DNA of 36,841 nucleotides from JBBRQP01 sp038226175 (lineage in GTDB: Bacteria > Cyanobacteriota > Cyanobacteriia > Gloeobacterales > Anthocerotibacteraceae), in NCBI GenBank assembly GCA_038226175.1, contig JBBRQP010000024.1, positions 1 through 36,841 of the forward strand, read 5' to 3'. Position 1 is the first letter of the stretch. Every line of letters starts with the position of its first letter. Position numbers and translations under genes: made by a program. A model generated the notes under the pieces. It worked only from the letters and a program-made list of their open reading frames with translations. It made no database searches and was not told where the DNA came from. This document shows positions 1-9,162 of the stretch, piece after piece.

Positions 1-1
1 C

Positions 2-106
2 TTGGCGATTCAGAACCTATCGAAGAAATGGACGATGCCTATCCGAGATTGGAAAGGAGCCTTGAATCGGTTTGCCATTGAGTTTGAAGGGAGGTTACCA
101 ATGTGA
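2..106 (+). pseudogene. IS256-family transposase, C-terminal end only
   Basis: A frame open from the window edge encodes the last 34 residues of a transposase. The ending, with WKGALNRFAIEFEGRLPM just before the stop, is the typical C-terminus of IS256-family (Mutator-like DDE) transposases. Only the tail is present because the window begins inside the gene, so I cannot tell whether the full copy is intact. It points into the window, and a near-identical tail in opposite orientation closes the other end. Confidence 0.85.
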
Positions 107-141
107 GATTTCTACACTGACACAATCTTCTTGACATACCC
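85..141 (+). mobile_element. 3' end of an IS256-family element (left copy)
   Basis: These 57 bases match the reverse complement of 36785-36841 with one difference (T versus C near base 113). They cover the transposase stop codon and the element's outer end. Similarity stops abruptly after the shared TTGACATACCC, which puts the element boundary at about 141. Flanking bases from 142 (GACTCATG) would be the target duplication, but the other side of this copy is outside the window. Confidence 0.85.
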
Positions 142-265
142 GACTCATGGAAGTACAGTTGATCTATATCTGCAATGTAGTTCAGTTAAAGCGGTTTAGC
201 TAAAGCAAACAACAATCTCCGCGCTTAACTTAGCTATGCGCTTGTTTGAATTGCTCATCGAGAAC

Positions 266-397
266 TCAAGGCTTCTTTGCCAGTACATCCTTAAGAAATA
301 GAATACTAGGAGCTGGTTCTATGACTAAACGCCGTAACTTACTATTTTTCTCTTCCAGATGCTTAAAATGTTTGGCTTCATCTACTTCAATTCCGCC
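266..397 (-). pseudogene. IS3-family OrfA remnant (C-terminal part)
   Basis: Read on the minus strand, 43 codons and a stop give a peptide beginning GGIEVDEAKHFKHLEEKN and ending LKDVLAKKP. This matches the end of IS3-family OrfA proteins: a GG[IL]EV segment, then a leucine-zipper-like helix, then LK[DE]-L. The frame is closed by a stop just upstream, so the helix-turn-helix part is missing. No OrfB follows in the roughly 120 bases before the IS256 end. Further upstream on the same strand (about 401-480) another short stretch might be an IS3 OrfB tail, but that match is weak. Confidence 0.65.
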
Positions 398-400
398 ACA

Positions 401-654
401 TTAAGCTCTCCAGCATACTAAAAAGAGCCATTGTTTAGATGGTGCCATGAAATGTATTCTGCAATGTCTGTCCTAACTTTTATGCTTATCCCTATAATCC
501 TTGCTACATTTAAATCTCAACTACTTTTAACAAGCAAAGTATCATTTCTAAGGGATATCCAGCGGGCTTTAAGAATATGGTAAGAGGCTATTTCTTTCCT
601 AATCCTTAATTTTTAAGATACACAGCTCCTTTCTTGTCAAACCAGTTAATGTTA
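401..654. other. Gene-free A+T-rich stretch
   Basis: No coding frame of useful length with recognisable content was found. The first 80 bases may be a further transposase scrap on the minus strand (peptide with DIAEYISWHH), but I would not insist on it. The rest, up to the stop codon of the methyltransferase, shows no clear terminator or repeat. Confidence 0.4.
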
Positions 655-1398
655 TTATTTTTCTGCAACAAATGTGTGGCTAACTGTTAATAATTCATGC
701 GGGCTGTATCCTAAATTCGATAGCTCATGTGCTATGTCTATAGTTAAATACTCATCAGATTCTTGCCATAATGTATTTTGAATGATTTTTGAGACTTTCA
801 GTTGATTACATACGTCTACATAACGATGAGAAGGTAAACAATTCATATATTCAGAGAACATAAACTCCACCTCACATCCTATATCTATATCCAAACTTTG
901 ACTTTTAATGTCATTCTCATAGCAGTATTCAAGTATTTGCTCTTGAGAAAGTCTCAAGTGAATCCAGGGGAATTCTTTGAATAGGTCAAACTTATGATGT
1001 CCCTCACGAGAATTCCAGAGGGGCGCTGCAAAACAATAAACTAGACCTTTGACACGAGCGACTCGAACCATTTCATTGAAAGCCTTATCAATATTGTGGA
1101 TATGTTCCATCGAAGCTAATGAGTATACATAATCATATGTATTGTCTTCAAAGCCCATCGCTTCTGCGGAATCTTGGAAGTATTGCACACGGGGGTGCTT
1201 AAAATTAACTCCGATTTGTTCACTGATATCCAAGCCGTGAACTTTGCGAGCACCTTGATTAATAAAGTAGCTACAGTCTCCACCATCACCACATCCCACT
1301 ACTAGAACTTTCTTATTAAATAAAAATTTTTTGTCCAAAAAAGAGGGAACATACTTAAGAAAATCTTCAAATATAAGCTGATGATAATCTTTCGTCAT
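655..1398 (-). CDS. Class I SAM-dependent methyltransferase (Methyltransf_11 type)
   Basis: A 247-residue cytoplasmic protein with a Rossmann-type SAM-binding fold. Motif I is VLVVGCGDGGD, followed by the acidic end of strand 2 (VHGLDIS) and the motif IV/post-I region YDYVYSLASMEHIHNIDKAFNEMVRV. The substrate is unknown. The frame stays open to a TTG at 1458, but the ATG at 1398 is preceded by GGGAG at seven bases, which I prefer. The gene is visibly richer in A+T than the glycan cluster next to it and lies between IS3 and IS630 remnants, so it may have been acquired. A role in modifying a glycan or lipid carrier is possible from its position but is only inferred. Confidence 0.8.
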   Translation of the reverse strand: MTKDYHQLIFEDFLKYVPSFLDKKFLFNKKVLVVGCGDGGDCSYFINQGARKVHGLDISEQIGVNFKHPRVQYFQDSAEAMGFEDNTYDYVYSLASMEHIHNIDKAFNEMVRVARVKGLVYCFAAPLWNSREGHHKFDLFKEFPWIHLRLSQEQILEYCYENDIKSQSLDIDIGCEVEFMFSEYMNCLPSHRYVDVCNQLKVSKIIQNTLWQESDEYLTIDIAHELSNLGYSPHELLTVSHTFVAEK

Positions 1399-1591
1399 TC
1401 TGTAGCTCCCAAACACATCAATACACATATTAGCACCAGTATTGGCAATAATAAACAATACTGGTTATGTCAATAAAGAATTGAGCTCATTTACCAAGTT
1501 ATATGGCAATCCTAGATGGTGCAGTTATGGCAAGAGCAGTATGCGGAACTCATCAGTGCCTCTACCTTGGTTGAGCGTTAGCTAGCATCAA

Positions 1592-1849
1592 CATCATAAG
1601 AAAAAAAAGATTTATAGGCATCATGAAGTTGCTCAAGGCAAGCGCCAGGAGGTTATAAGCGAGTTGTCGGGTTTAAGTAGTGCGTAAATTATTGATGTTA
1701 ATGAATCCGGTAAAGATAATCAGGAAGATTATGGCTGTTGCTAGAATGAGCATAGACAAAAATTTTATGCTCTTAAATCAGGACAGTGCAGGGGACGCGT
1801 CAATGATTTAGTTTATTTAATGTACGGTGCTAGGGTGAATTTAATATAG
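1592..1849 (+). pseudogene. IS630-family transposase remnant
   Basis: A single frame of 86 codons, interrupted by internal stops, preserves the central part of an IS630-family DDE transposase. It begins HHKKKKIYRHHEVAQGKRQE, passes a DVNESGKDNQEDYG segment (family: the catalytic YVDESG block) and continues RQKFYALKSGQCRGRVNDL (family: the G-x-R-x-ALKSGR block). There is a stop before the DESG-like block and another after CC, and the acidic D of DESG has become N. It is dead. The N-terminal helix-turn-helix half and the final DNA-binding acidic motif are not visible. Confidence 0.75.
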
Positions 1850-2378
1850 TGACTGCACATTGGGCAAATTCTTCTGGACAAAACTACCTCAAAGAACCAT
1901 GGGAGTGATTTTGGCTATAATCTTGCCGTTAGTACTCAATTATCCATTTGTTAAGTTAGTAAACCAATTAGTTTTAAGTAGGCTTCACTACCCCCGGAAT
2001 TTGCTATTGAAGCTTTTCACATGACCATTCTGGCTTGGTTTTCCAAGCCTAATAAAATCTAGTTGTATTTAGTTTTAATGCTGACATTTTTACCTTATTC
2101 AGGTACTATGAACCAAAACGGCACAAAATTGTCATCTACACTTAATGCCTACCATGCCCAATTTCTTAAGAAAAAATCTGCTCATAACATCAGAATTCAA
2201 CTGACGATACTCCTTTACCCCTAGACAAAACTACGCGCATTAGGTATCCTCACCTGTATTTGACACTGGCATCTATGCTTTTTTGGAATGCGAAGAAACC
2301 GACTGGCTACCCTGATATCTTTATCACCACCAACACAGCGACTAAGCCGAGTCACAACTGCCAAAAGGAAGGGTAACC
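1850..2378. other. Gene-free stretch upstream of the glycan cluster
   Basis: No convincing gene was seen. A 38-codon frame starting with ATG near 2108 has no recognisable content and no ribosome site. A perfect 7-bp hairpin, GGCTTGG-tttt-CCAAGCC, lies at 2032-2049 without a following T-run. The stretch looks like degraded sequence after the IS630 remnant plus the leader of the downstream gene, whose ribosome site AAGGAAGGG is at about 2363-2373. Confidence 0.4.
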
Positions 2379-3641
2379 ATGTTCTCTAACCTACTTCTTC
2401 CTCTCAAAACACTAAAGCGTGGGCTAGCTGCAACCCTTAAGAAGATCAAAAATAAGCTCTATATTTTGACTCGTGACAAAAAACATTTCATGGTCGATAC
2501 GGATGTCATTATTACAACTAATGAAGTTAATGAGCTGCATGGAACTGGAATTTTTGTCAACAAAATCTTCCCTGAGCATAAAAACATAATCTCAATTCGT
2601 TCGCACAATGATTATGGTGGGCGGCATAGCTTTGGTGAAGCGAGTATTCTTTTAGCCAATGAACCCCTAACGCGTGCGCGGAACTTCTCAAATGTTATTC
2701 GAGCTCTCCAAGGTGCCACAGTCAAGCGGATTCTCTGTATTCCATACCACGCAGATGATTTGGTGACAGCCATTGTCCTCAGAGACCTCTTTGAAGCGCC
2801 TTTATGTATTTATCTGATGGATGACAACAATTTATTTAACCAGGGCATCTCTGATGATTTGATGCAAGAAGCCCTGACTAAATCCTCCCTCCGGCTAGCA
2901 ATCTCCCCAGAACTTAGAACCGCCTACGAAGATAAATACCATTTGCCCTTTTGGGTGCTACCGCCTCTAGTTGAAACTGATCTGATGCAAACCGAAGTTC
3001 GTATCCCCAAAGATAATCTCTATCAGGAAAAAGTTGGGGCTTTAGTCGGTAATGTGTGGGCTACTAGTTGGCTAACCATGCTGCGTCCTGTGATCAAGGC
3101 TTCTGGCTACACAGTTCATTGGTTTGGCAGTTTACTTAAATGGGTGCAAAGTCAAAAAAGCACCTTACGTAGCGAAGGCTTTATGCTTCAAGGCTATATT
3201 CCCAAAAATGAGGATTTGGTTGCCCGACTGCGTGAGTATCCTTATATCGTGATGCCTTCAGGGACTCTTGATGCGCGTGATGACCGTCCTAGCATTGCGC
3301 GGCTGAGCTTACCTAGCCGTCTACCCTTTATTTTGGCTACCTCTCATACGCCCATCATTGTCCTAGGCAGTCCCGATACCGCTGCGGCTAGATTTGTGAC
3401 CTATTGCCAGATTGGTGTCGTTGCCGACTATACCCCCGAAAGTTTTCGTGAAGCGGTGAACTATATCACTCAGCCTGAAGTCCAATTAGCTATGCGACAA
3501 CGTGCAGCACTTCTTGCTCCTAGTTTTGCCGTCGAAGGCGTGGCTGACTGGATTTGGCAGTCATTAGCCCAAGGGCAAGCTTGTGATCTGCGTTATGAAA
3601 TGCTACTACCCCGAGATTATCCTCAACGAGAACCGCTATGA
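2379..3641 (+). CDS. Putative GT-B fold glycosyltransferase
   Basis: A 420-residue protein at the head of a four-gene glycan cluster. The C-terminal half has the layout of a GT-B nucleotide-sugar domain: a GALVGNVWATSW segment, a HWFG stretch, GYIPKNEDLVARLREYPYIVMPSG, and a final FREAVNYI...AMRQRAALLAPSFA helix pair. The EX7E motif of classical GT4 enzymes is not obvious, so the family is uncertain. The N-terminus is basic and amphipathic (KTLKRGLAATLKKIKNK), which would suit peripheral contact with the inner membrane. The ATG follows AAGGAAGGG. Its end overlaps the next ATG by four bases (ATGA), a sign of translational coupling. Donor and acceptor sugars cannot be told from sequence. Confidence 0.65.
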   Translation: MFSNLLLPLKTLKRGLAATLKKIKNKLYILTRDKKHFMVDTDVIITTNEVNELHGTGIFVNKIFPEHKNIISIRSHNDYGGRHSFGEASILLANEPLTRARNFSNVIRALQGATVKRILCIPYHADDLVTAIVLRDLFEAPLCIYLMDDNNLFNQGISDDLMQEALTKSSLRLAISPELRTAYEDKYHLPFWVLPPLVETDLMQTEVRIPKDNLYQEKVGALVGNVWATSWLTMLRPVIKASGYTVHWFGSLLKWVQSQKSTLRSEGFMLQGYIPKNEDLVARLREYPYIVMPSGTLDARDDRPSIARLSLPSRLPFILATSHTPIIVLGSPDTAAARFVTYCQIGVVADYTPESFREAVNYITQPEVQLAMRQRAALLAPSFAVEGVADWIWQSLAQGQACDLRYEMLLPRDYPQREPL

Positions 3642-4894
3642 AGCGGCGTATCTTATTCTCAGGGTATGATCTAGAACAAAAAATTCATCGCGGTATTCTT
3701 TTTTATGCTAAATCAATACTTCGGGCTACCAAAGAATTAGGCTACACCAACTACATTCTAACTAGCGCACAATCTTCGATGCCCGCCAAAATCATGGCTA
3801 ATCTTGACGAGCCAATCAATACACCTAAAGTTATATTCCTCTTGAAATATCTACTTAGCTTACCTGCAAAAAAATCCTATTCCCAAAGTGAGCTTGATCC
3901 TCAATTTGCGCTGACTCCGCGCTTAAATTATTTGGCAGATGTGGCTGGCTTTATCAATAAACCAGAAGTTTACCGTATGATTGGTTTGCGTTCCAGAGTA
4001 CCGCTTAGTTGCTATTATCTTGATCTTCCTAATTTTGATCTTGTTTTGTGTACTTCGCCCCTGAGCGTGAGGATTCCATCTCGTACGCGACTTGTTCAAG
4101 TTTTACCGGACATTATCCCGCTAATTCGCACTGATCATACTCCCGATGACCAGCCTCAGGTTTTTTATCGGCGCATCAAGGATATGTTGACTTACTCTGA
4201 TCTGGTATTGAGTATTTCTGAATTTTCTCGTCAAGAACTCCTCCATATATTTCCAGATGCCGCCAAAAAAGTGATTACACTGTGTCCACCTGTGCCAGTA
4301 ATTCCAGCTGAATTTGAACGCGCGCATCAGCCCGGAGTGGAAGCTACTATCCTAAAAAAATACGGCCTAATGGCTCAGGCTTATTTTCTTTTTGTTGGGG
4401 TACTTGAATACCGTAAAAATATCAAACGTTTGCTTGATGCCTACTTGCGTGTACGCTCACAGGTCAAAATTCCTCTAGTATTAGCGGGTGCTTTGGGCTA
4501 TGGTCAAGAAACTTTTAAGTCTTTACTCGATCAAGATGGGATTAAGTTCCTAGATTACATTCCGACGCTTGATAAACTGGTATTACTTAAAAACGCTACG
4601 GCCTTTGTGTTTCCTTCTCTGTACGAAGGTTTTGGTTTGCCCCCCCTTGAGGCGATGCAAATGGGTTGTCCTGTGTTGACTTCATCGGTATCGGCACTGC
4701 CCGAAGCCTGTGGTGATGCTGCTTTATACGTTGATCCTTTGGACTGTGGTCAGATAGCTGAAGGGCTACAAACTTTGGCAGAAAATATCAATTTGCGCCA
4801 AACTCTGGTAGAAAAGGGCTATGGCATGGTTCGTCACCATAGTTTTGCAAGCTACACGCGCCGCCTTGCCCCGATCCTTGATGCCCTGAGCTAG
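3638..4894 (+). CDS. GT4-type glycosyltransferase (group 1)
   Basis: A 418-residue retaining glycosyltransferase expected to move a sugar from a nucleotide donor to a lipid-linked glycan on the cytoplasmic face of the inner membrane. The donor domain begins at YFLFVGVLEYRKNIKRLLDA and contains FPSLYEGFGLPPLEAM (about residues 325-340), the EX7E motif with E330 and E338. It ends with the usual SSVSALPEACGDAALYVDPLD. The gene starts inside the end of the preceding transferase and is followed after four bases by the next one, so the three are probably one operon. The exact sugar is unknown. Confidence 0.85.
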   Translation: MKRRILFSGYDLEQKIHRGILFYAKSILRATKELGYTNYILTSAQSSMPAKIMANLDEPINTPKVIFLLKYLLSLPAKKSYSQSELDPQFALTPRLNYLADVAGFINKPEVYRMIGLRSRVPLSCYYLDLPNFDLVLCTSPLSVRIPSRTRLVQVLPDIIPLIRTDHTPDDQPQVFYRRIKDMLTYSDLVLSISEFSRQELLHIFPDAAKKVITLCPPVPVIPAEFERAHQPGVEATILKKYGLMAQAYFLFVGVLEYRKNIKRLLDAYLRVRSQVKIPLVLAGALGYGQETFKSLLDQDGIKFLDYIPTLDKLVLLKNATAFVFPSLYEGFGLPPLEAMQMGCPVLTSSVSALPEACGDAALYVDPLDCGQIAEGLQTLAENINLRQTLVEKGYGMVRHHSFASYTRRLAPILDALS

Positions 4895-4898
4895 ACCC

Positions 4899-5963
4899 TT
4901 GACTTCACTTCTGATCAATCTTGCCCCTCTCACAATGCAGCCTACAGGGCTGACCACTTACGCATTAAATCTCTTGCCCCATCTGCGAGCAGGCCGTCCT
5001 GAGTTGCTAATCGCGCAGCCCTTACCGGGCTATGCCTGTCATGTGGTCTCTTCACAACTGACGCCTGATTTGGGGACACGCGGTCACCTGAGCCGATTGC
5101 TCTGGACGCAAACCACGTTGCCTCGGATATTTCGTCAATATCGCAGTCGCTTATTGTTTTGTCCGATGCCCGAAGCACCGCTTTTTAGTCAGGTGCCTTT
5201 TGTAGTGACTGTGCATGATTGTATTCCCTTGCGCTTTCCCCAACCTTTCTCATTGTTGACGCTTTATTTCCGCTGGGTTTTGCCCCAAATCTTGCACCGT
5301 GCTGCTCATATTATTTGTGATTCTGAGTCTACTGCCAGCGATATTATGAAATTTTATGATCTGCCTGCATCACAGATTACGCCGATTCCTCTAGCCCACG
5401 ATGCCCAACGCTTTTATTCGCAAAACTTACCTCGGCGTAATTATTTTTTGTGTCTAGCGCGTCACGACCCCCACAAAAATCTTTTACGAATCCTGCAAGC
5501 TTTCCAAGCTATACCCGACGCATACGAGCTATGGATTGCCGGCCCTCCAGTGCAGCGCTACACTGCTGACTTACATCGTCTGGCTAAAGAACTAGGGTTG
5601 ACCCAGCGCGTCAAATTTTTAGATTATGTGCCCCAAGCTGAATTACCTGCTCTCATTGAGCAAGCTAGGGCATTAATTTTTCCTAGTCTTTGGGAGGGCT
5701 TTGGCCTGCCTGTTCTTGAAGCAATGGCCTGCGGAACACCTGTAATTACCTCTAATGTTTCCTCACTACCAGAGGTAGCAGGAGATGCGGCACTTCTAGT
5801 TGATCCGTATCAGGTCAGTGAAATCAGTGAGGCGATGCTGGAGATCATCAAAGATCCTGCGTTAGCTTGTCATCTTAGCCAAGCGGGATGCCTGCGTGCT
5901 AGTCAATTTAGTTGGGAAAAAACCGGGCAAGCAACAACGGCTGTCCTGCAGCGCTTCATGTAA
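4899..5963 (+). CDS. GT4-type glycosyltransferase (group 1)
   Basis: A 354-residue mannosyltransferase-like member of the GT4 family. The N-terminal domain shows LPRIFRQYRSRLLFCPMPEAP and FVVTVHDCIPLRFP, a pattern common in this group. The donor domain has NYFLCLARHDPHKNLLRILQAF and FPSLWEGFGLPVLEAM (residues 261-276), with EX7E residues E266 and E274, and ends with VSSLPEVAGDAALLVDPYQ. The start is probably the TTG at 4899, five bases after the preceding stop codon begins to clear; no in-frame ATG lies near. It resembles the gene before it and may be an old duplication, though the two have diverged strongly. Confidence 0.85.
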   Translation: MTSLLINLAPLTMQPTGLTTYALNLLPHLRAGRPELLIAQPLPGYACHVVSSQLTPDLGTRGHLSRLLWTQTTLPRIFRQYRSRLLFCPMPEAPLFSQVPFVVTVHDCIPLRFPQPFSLLTLYFRWVLPQILHRAAHIICDSESTASDIMKFYDLPASQITPIPLAHDAQRFYSQNLPRRNYFLCLARHDPHKNLLRILQAFQAIPDAYELWIAGPPVQRYTADLHRLAKELGLTQRVKFLDYVPQAELPALIEQARALIFPSLWEGFGLPVLEAMACGTPVITSNVSSLPEVAGDAALLVDPYQVSEISEAMLEIIKDPALACHLSQAGCLRASQFSWEKTGQATTAVLQRFM

Positions 5964-6004
5964 AAGCAGTACACTGAGCATGGGAAATACCATGTAGCCT
6001 GTCT

Positions 6005-7273
6005 GTGACCGCCGCACCTTCTGACCGCTTATCTTGGAAACTGTTACTCTTTGGTACGGCATTACTGCCTGTTAGCACGATGTTCTTTTTACCCTGCTGG
6101 CTATTGGCCCTAGGTATTTGTGTTTGGCGTGAGCGTCCGAGTTTGCAAGATGAGGGCATGAAATGGTTAGCTGTGCTTACAGTCGGCTTAATCATCGTTA
6201 CAGTGCTCAGCTATAAACCCGAACTGAGTCTGGGTGGGCTATTTAATTATTTACCATTTTTCCTGTTTTTTTGGCTGATTGCACGGTTAGTCAATAGCCC
6301 CGAGCGTCTGCGTCAAATTTTACTTTGGGGCTTAGTTGGGGCGACGGCAACGGGAACGGCTGGGGTTTTTGAGTGGATCACGGGCATCAATTGGCAGTGG
6401 AAGATCTTAGGTCCGCTAGAATTAGCGATTGGCTCTCGAGCTGAAACTGGCATCTTAGAGCGCGTCACTTCTTTTTTCTTTTGGCCTACCACTGCAGCAG
6501 CTTACTTAGTGTTAGTTGTGCCAGCGGCACTAACTTTAGCCATTGGCAGCAAAGAGGTTTGGTTGCGCTCAGTGGGTTATTACACGTGGTTGATGACGTT
6601 TATTGCCCAGATTGGTACGGCATCTCGCAATGCCTGGGTGGTCTCAACGCTGGGTCTGGTTGCAGTGTTGTTGTACACCCGTCGCTGGATCTTGAGTGGT
6701 GTGGTCGCAGTGATTGGGTTTTCAATCTTGACTGCTGCGATTGGGCCTGAAAGTTGGCCTATTGTTCCGGTATTACGTCGTGTTGTTCCCACATATTTTT
6801 CTGAAAAATTAGGTAGTACCCTAGACACTAAGGCTAAGGCCTATGAATCGACCTCCGATCGGCTCGAAGCTTGGCACATTGCCGAGGAGATGCTGCTCGC
6901 GCGGCCTCTGACGGGCTGGGGACCTCAGACTTTTCCCTTCGTGGGCGTGGAGGTTTACCACAAAAAAGCCCTCACCATTCATGCTCACAATCTTTATCTC
7001 ACCTATTGGACTGAGTTAGGATTTCCCTTGGGTTCGGCTTTATTAGCTTTTTTTGTTATGGCCATAGTGCGGGCTACGCGTGCCCTCAATCGTTTGCCAG
7101 ATTTTTTGCGTTGGGGGATGGTCGGGGTTGTGATTAGCCTAGGCTGCTACGGTATCTTTGGCCTGTTTGATGTCCCGTTTTATGATGCTCGGGTCAATGC
7201 CCAACTCTGGCTTTGGTGCGCGCTCTGTTGGCATCTACCGATCTTGTTTCCTGAGAAGATAGCTGATCCCTAA
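6005..7273 (+). CDS. O-antigen ligase / polymerase family membrane protein (Wzy_C)
   Basis: A 422-residue polytopic inner-membrane protein with about ten hydrophobic segments. The large loop has the conserved Wzy_C-type region: RLEAWHIAEEMLLARPLTGWGPQTFP followed by the HAHNLYLTYWTELG block. Members either polymerise lipid-linked oligosaccharides (Wzy) or ligate finished chains to a lipid acceptor (WaaL). Sequence alone does not decide which. A GTG start at 6005 is used, 41 bases after the upstream transferase, so it probably belongs to the same operon. No flippase (Wzx) or ABC exporter is visible in the window, so export must be encoded elsewhere. Confidence 0.8.
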   Translation: MTAAPSDRLSWKLLLFGTALLPVSTMFFLPCWLLALGICVWRERPSLQDEGMKWLAVLTVGLIIVTVLSYKPELSLGGLFNYLPFFLFFWLIARLVNSPERLRQILLWGLVGATATGTAGVFEWITGINWQWKILGPLELAIGSRAETGILERVTSFFFWPTTAAAYLVLVVPAALTLAIGSKEVWLRSVGYYTWLMTFIAQIGTASRNAWVVSTLGLVAVLLYTRRWILSGVVAVIGFSILTAAIGPESWPIVPVLRRVVPTYFSEKLGSTLDTKAKAYESTSDRLEAWHIAEEMLLARPLTGWGPQTFPFVGVEVYHKKALTIHAHNLYLTYWTELGFPLGSALLAFFVMAIVRATRALNRLPDFLRWGMVGVVISLGCYGIFGLFDVPFYDARVNAQLWLWCALCWHLPILFPEKIADP

Positions 7274-7288
7274 ATTCTGACTAATAAA

Positions 7289-9037
7289 TTACTCTCCCGG
7301 ATAATCTTCTTTGAGTGAACTCAAAAAAGCCGTCAGTGGTAGGACATCAGCTTTAGTTAGCACGATGCGACTGAGTTCGGGATCGGCATTACGAACTTCT
7401 CCAGTACGGGCTTTGGCGGCAAACACTTGATAAAAACTGATGACATCTTCTAGTTGCCCTTGACTACCATTATGGAAATAAGGCTCGGAATCACCCAAAT
7501 CACGTAAACCTGGAGTTTTGAATAGGGCAATCGTACTCGGTAACAGCTGGGGTCTCTGGTTGGCTACGATGTTAGTTAAGCCCATGGCAGCTTCGATTTT
7601 GGCAGGATTGACCCCAAAATCAGGATTGAGATAGACATTCCAGGCACCAAGGTCGGTAAACTTCGGATTACTTGCCGTAGCGGGTTGCCGAAAGACCCCG
7701 CGCGCTTGAGGGTGCTGGGATGTGCCGGGTAAGTAAGCATTGTAGTTAGCCTCTCGGGTCTGGAAATCAGGAATAGCTAACTCTTGGAAAGCCCCATCAC
7801 CATGAATGTTGTCATATTCAGCTTGGGCTACACCCGTGCCATGTAAGCGAAAATCCGTAAAATTAGGCGCGGCATGACAGGCCAGACAATTACCAATTTT
7901 GCCTTGGCTCAATTCTTGGCGCGTCACAGCTTGCCCCTGAGGTTCACGTAAAAAAGTCTTAAGCCCGGTTAATTCCTCTGCCCCAAAACGATAGGGCTGC
8001 TTGCTTTGCAAAAACTTACCATCTTGCGCGGTGATAAATTGCGGATTAGTTAGGCGTTTGAGAGCCACACGCAAGCGACGGCTATAGGTCAAATTAGATT
8101 CACCTGTAGCTGGCTTGGCTGGTAGCTGATTCTTTTGGAGGAACGCATCATAGGGCGAACCATTAAAGACACCGCGATGATCTTGGGATAAGACGAGCGA
8201 ATCAATATAGATAGCCACGAGTTGGGCAATATGATCAAAAATTTGTTCGTCCGTGGCAGTACGCACATCAAGCTGATATTCTGGCGGCAGGACAAAATCT
8301 GGATTATTGGCTTTTCCCACAAAAACTTGGGTATACGAACCCCCATCCGCTAGGGCTAGTTCACATTTGCCGTTATCCCCACGAATAATAGAGGCGATAT
8401 GTCGAATCGCAGTTTTTTCTTGCCCGAGCTGCCAACCAAAATTGCGTCCCGTATAACTTGCGCGTACCAAGTCCTCGAGGGTCTCAAATTGACCATCATA
8501 ATGATAAAGCTCAGAAGCCGCGTGTTTATTCAACGCTAAGTTAATCATCAAAGGACTATGGCGAGGTGTTGTCAATTGTCCATCACCAATATTGGGCACC
8601 GGACTACGCACCGCAAAATCGTTGTAGGTGCGATAGCCTAATTCGGGTACCTTGGGCGTGCCTACAGCATCATCAACTAAGTGACATTGACGACAGTTCA
8701 TCGATTTACCCGCAAAGGGGCTGGGAATATCGCCATTAGGTGTTTGTAGGGTTGCCATAATCGGATCCCCACCCCCGAGCAGGGGTTCAGCATTGGCTTT
8801 ACCCTGAGCATGGGCAAAATAATACTGTGCAAAGCGGGTTTCGAGAAATAACCGCTCACCGACATTACTAACTTCCGTAGGGATAGTACTACTAATAGCC
8901 CCATTTTTGTGGTGACTGGTGATGATGGTTATAGCAGCGGGAGCTTGCAAATTTCCTGCAATCGTACAAGCTGTAGCACCCACCAAAATTAGGCTACATA
9001 GGCTAAAAATGCGTACAAATAATAAACGTCGTTCCAT
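7289..9037 (-). CDS. Di-haem cytochrome c peroxidase / MauG-type protein
   Basis: A 582-residue exported protein with two haem c attachment motifs, CRQCH (residues 115-119) and CLACH (384-388), spaced as in the bacterial di-haem peroxidase/MauG superfamily, and the late block TPGLRDLGDSEPYFHNGS typical of it. It is longer than classical CcpA peroxidases (about 330-350 residues), with extra sequence between the haems. The N-terminus MERRLLFVRIFSLCSLILVGATAC resembles a lipoprotein signal with Cys24 as the anchor. I start at the ATG at 9037 rather than the TTG at 9058. It diverges from the FTR1 permease gene across a short promoter with a palindrome. I infer a role in oxidising ferrous iron or another periplasmic donor for uptake; this is not shown by the sequence. 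Confidence 0.82.
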   Translation of the reverse strand: MERRLLFVRIFSLCSLILVGATACTIAGNLQAPAAITIITSHHKNGAISSTIPTEVSNVGERLFLETRFAQYYFAHAQGKANAEPLLGGGDPIMATLQTPNGDIPSPFAGKSMNCRQCHLVDDAVGTPKVPELGYRTYNDFAVRSPVPNIGDGQLTTPRHSPLMINLALNKHAASELYHYDGQFETLEDLVRASYTGRNFGWQLGQEKTAIRHIASIIRGDNGKCELALADGGSYTQVFVGKANNPDFVLPPEYQLDVRTATDEQIFDHIAQLVAIYIDSLVLSQDHRGVFNGSPYDAFLQKNQLPAKPATGESNLTYSRRLRVALKRLTNPQFITAQDGKFLQSKQPYRFGAEELTGLKTFLREPQGQAVTRQELSQGKIGNCLACHAAPNFTDFRLHGTGVAQAEYDNIHGDGAFQELAIPDFQTREANYNAYLPGTSQHPQARGVFRQPATASNPKFTDLGAWNVYLNPDFGVNPAKIEAAMGLTNIVANQRPQLLPSTIALFKTPGLRDLGDSEPYFHNGSQGQLEDVISFYQVFAAKARTGEVRNADPELSRIVLTKADVLPLTAFLSSLKEDYPGE

Positions 9038-9094
9038 GGGTTTTTGCCTGAGAGACAAAGTAAGTACAAAAAAAGATTAACCCATTTACCGCAT

Positions 9095-9117
9095 CTATTG
9101 CAAACTATTTGCAGTAG
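9095..9117. promoter_or_regulatory. Palindromic operator candidate in the divergent iron-gene promoter
   Basis: Between the di-haem peroxidase and FTR1 genes lies an inverted repeat with core TGCAAAC-T-ATTTGCA (9099-9113), flanked by matching CTA and TAG. The 7-1-7 geometry is that of Fur boxes, whose half-sites are TGATAAT in the consensus, but the bases differ. It could serve a Fur-family or other dimeric repressor acting on both genes. Confidence 0.45.
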
Positions 9118-9162
9118 TGTTATGGTTTCTTTAGAACTTGCTCGCATTTGAGGGAACTTGCC

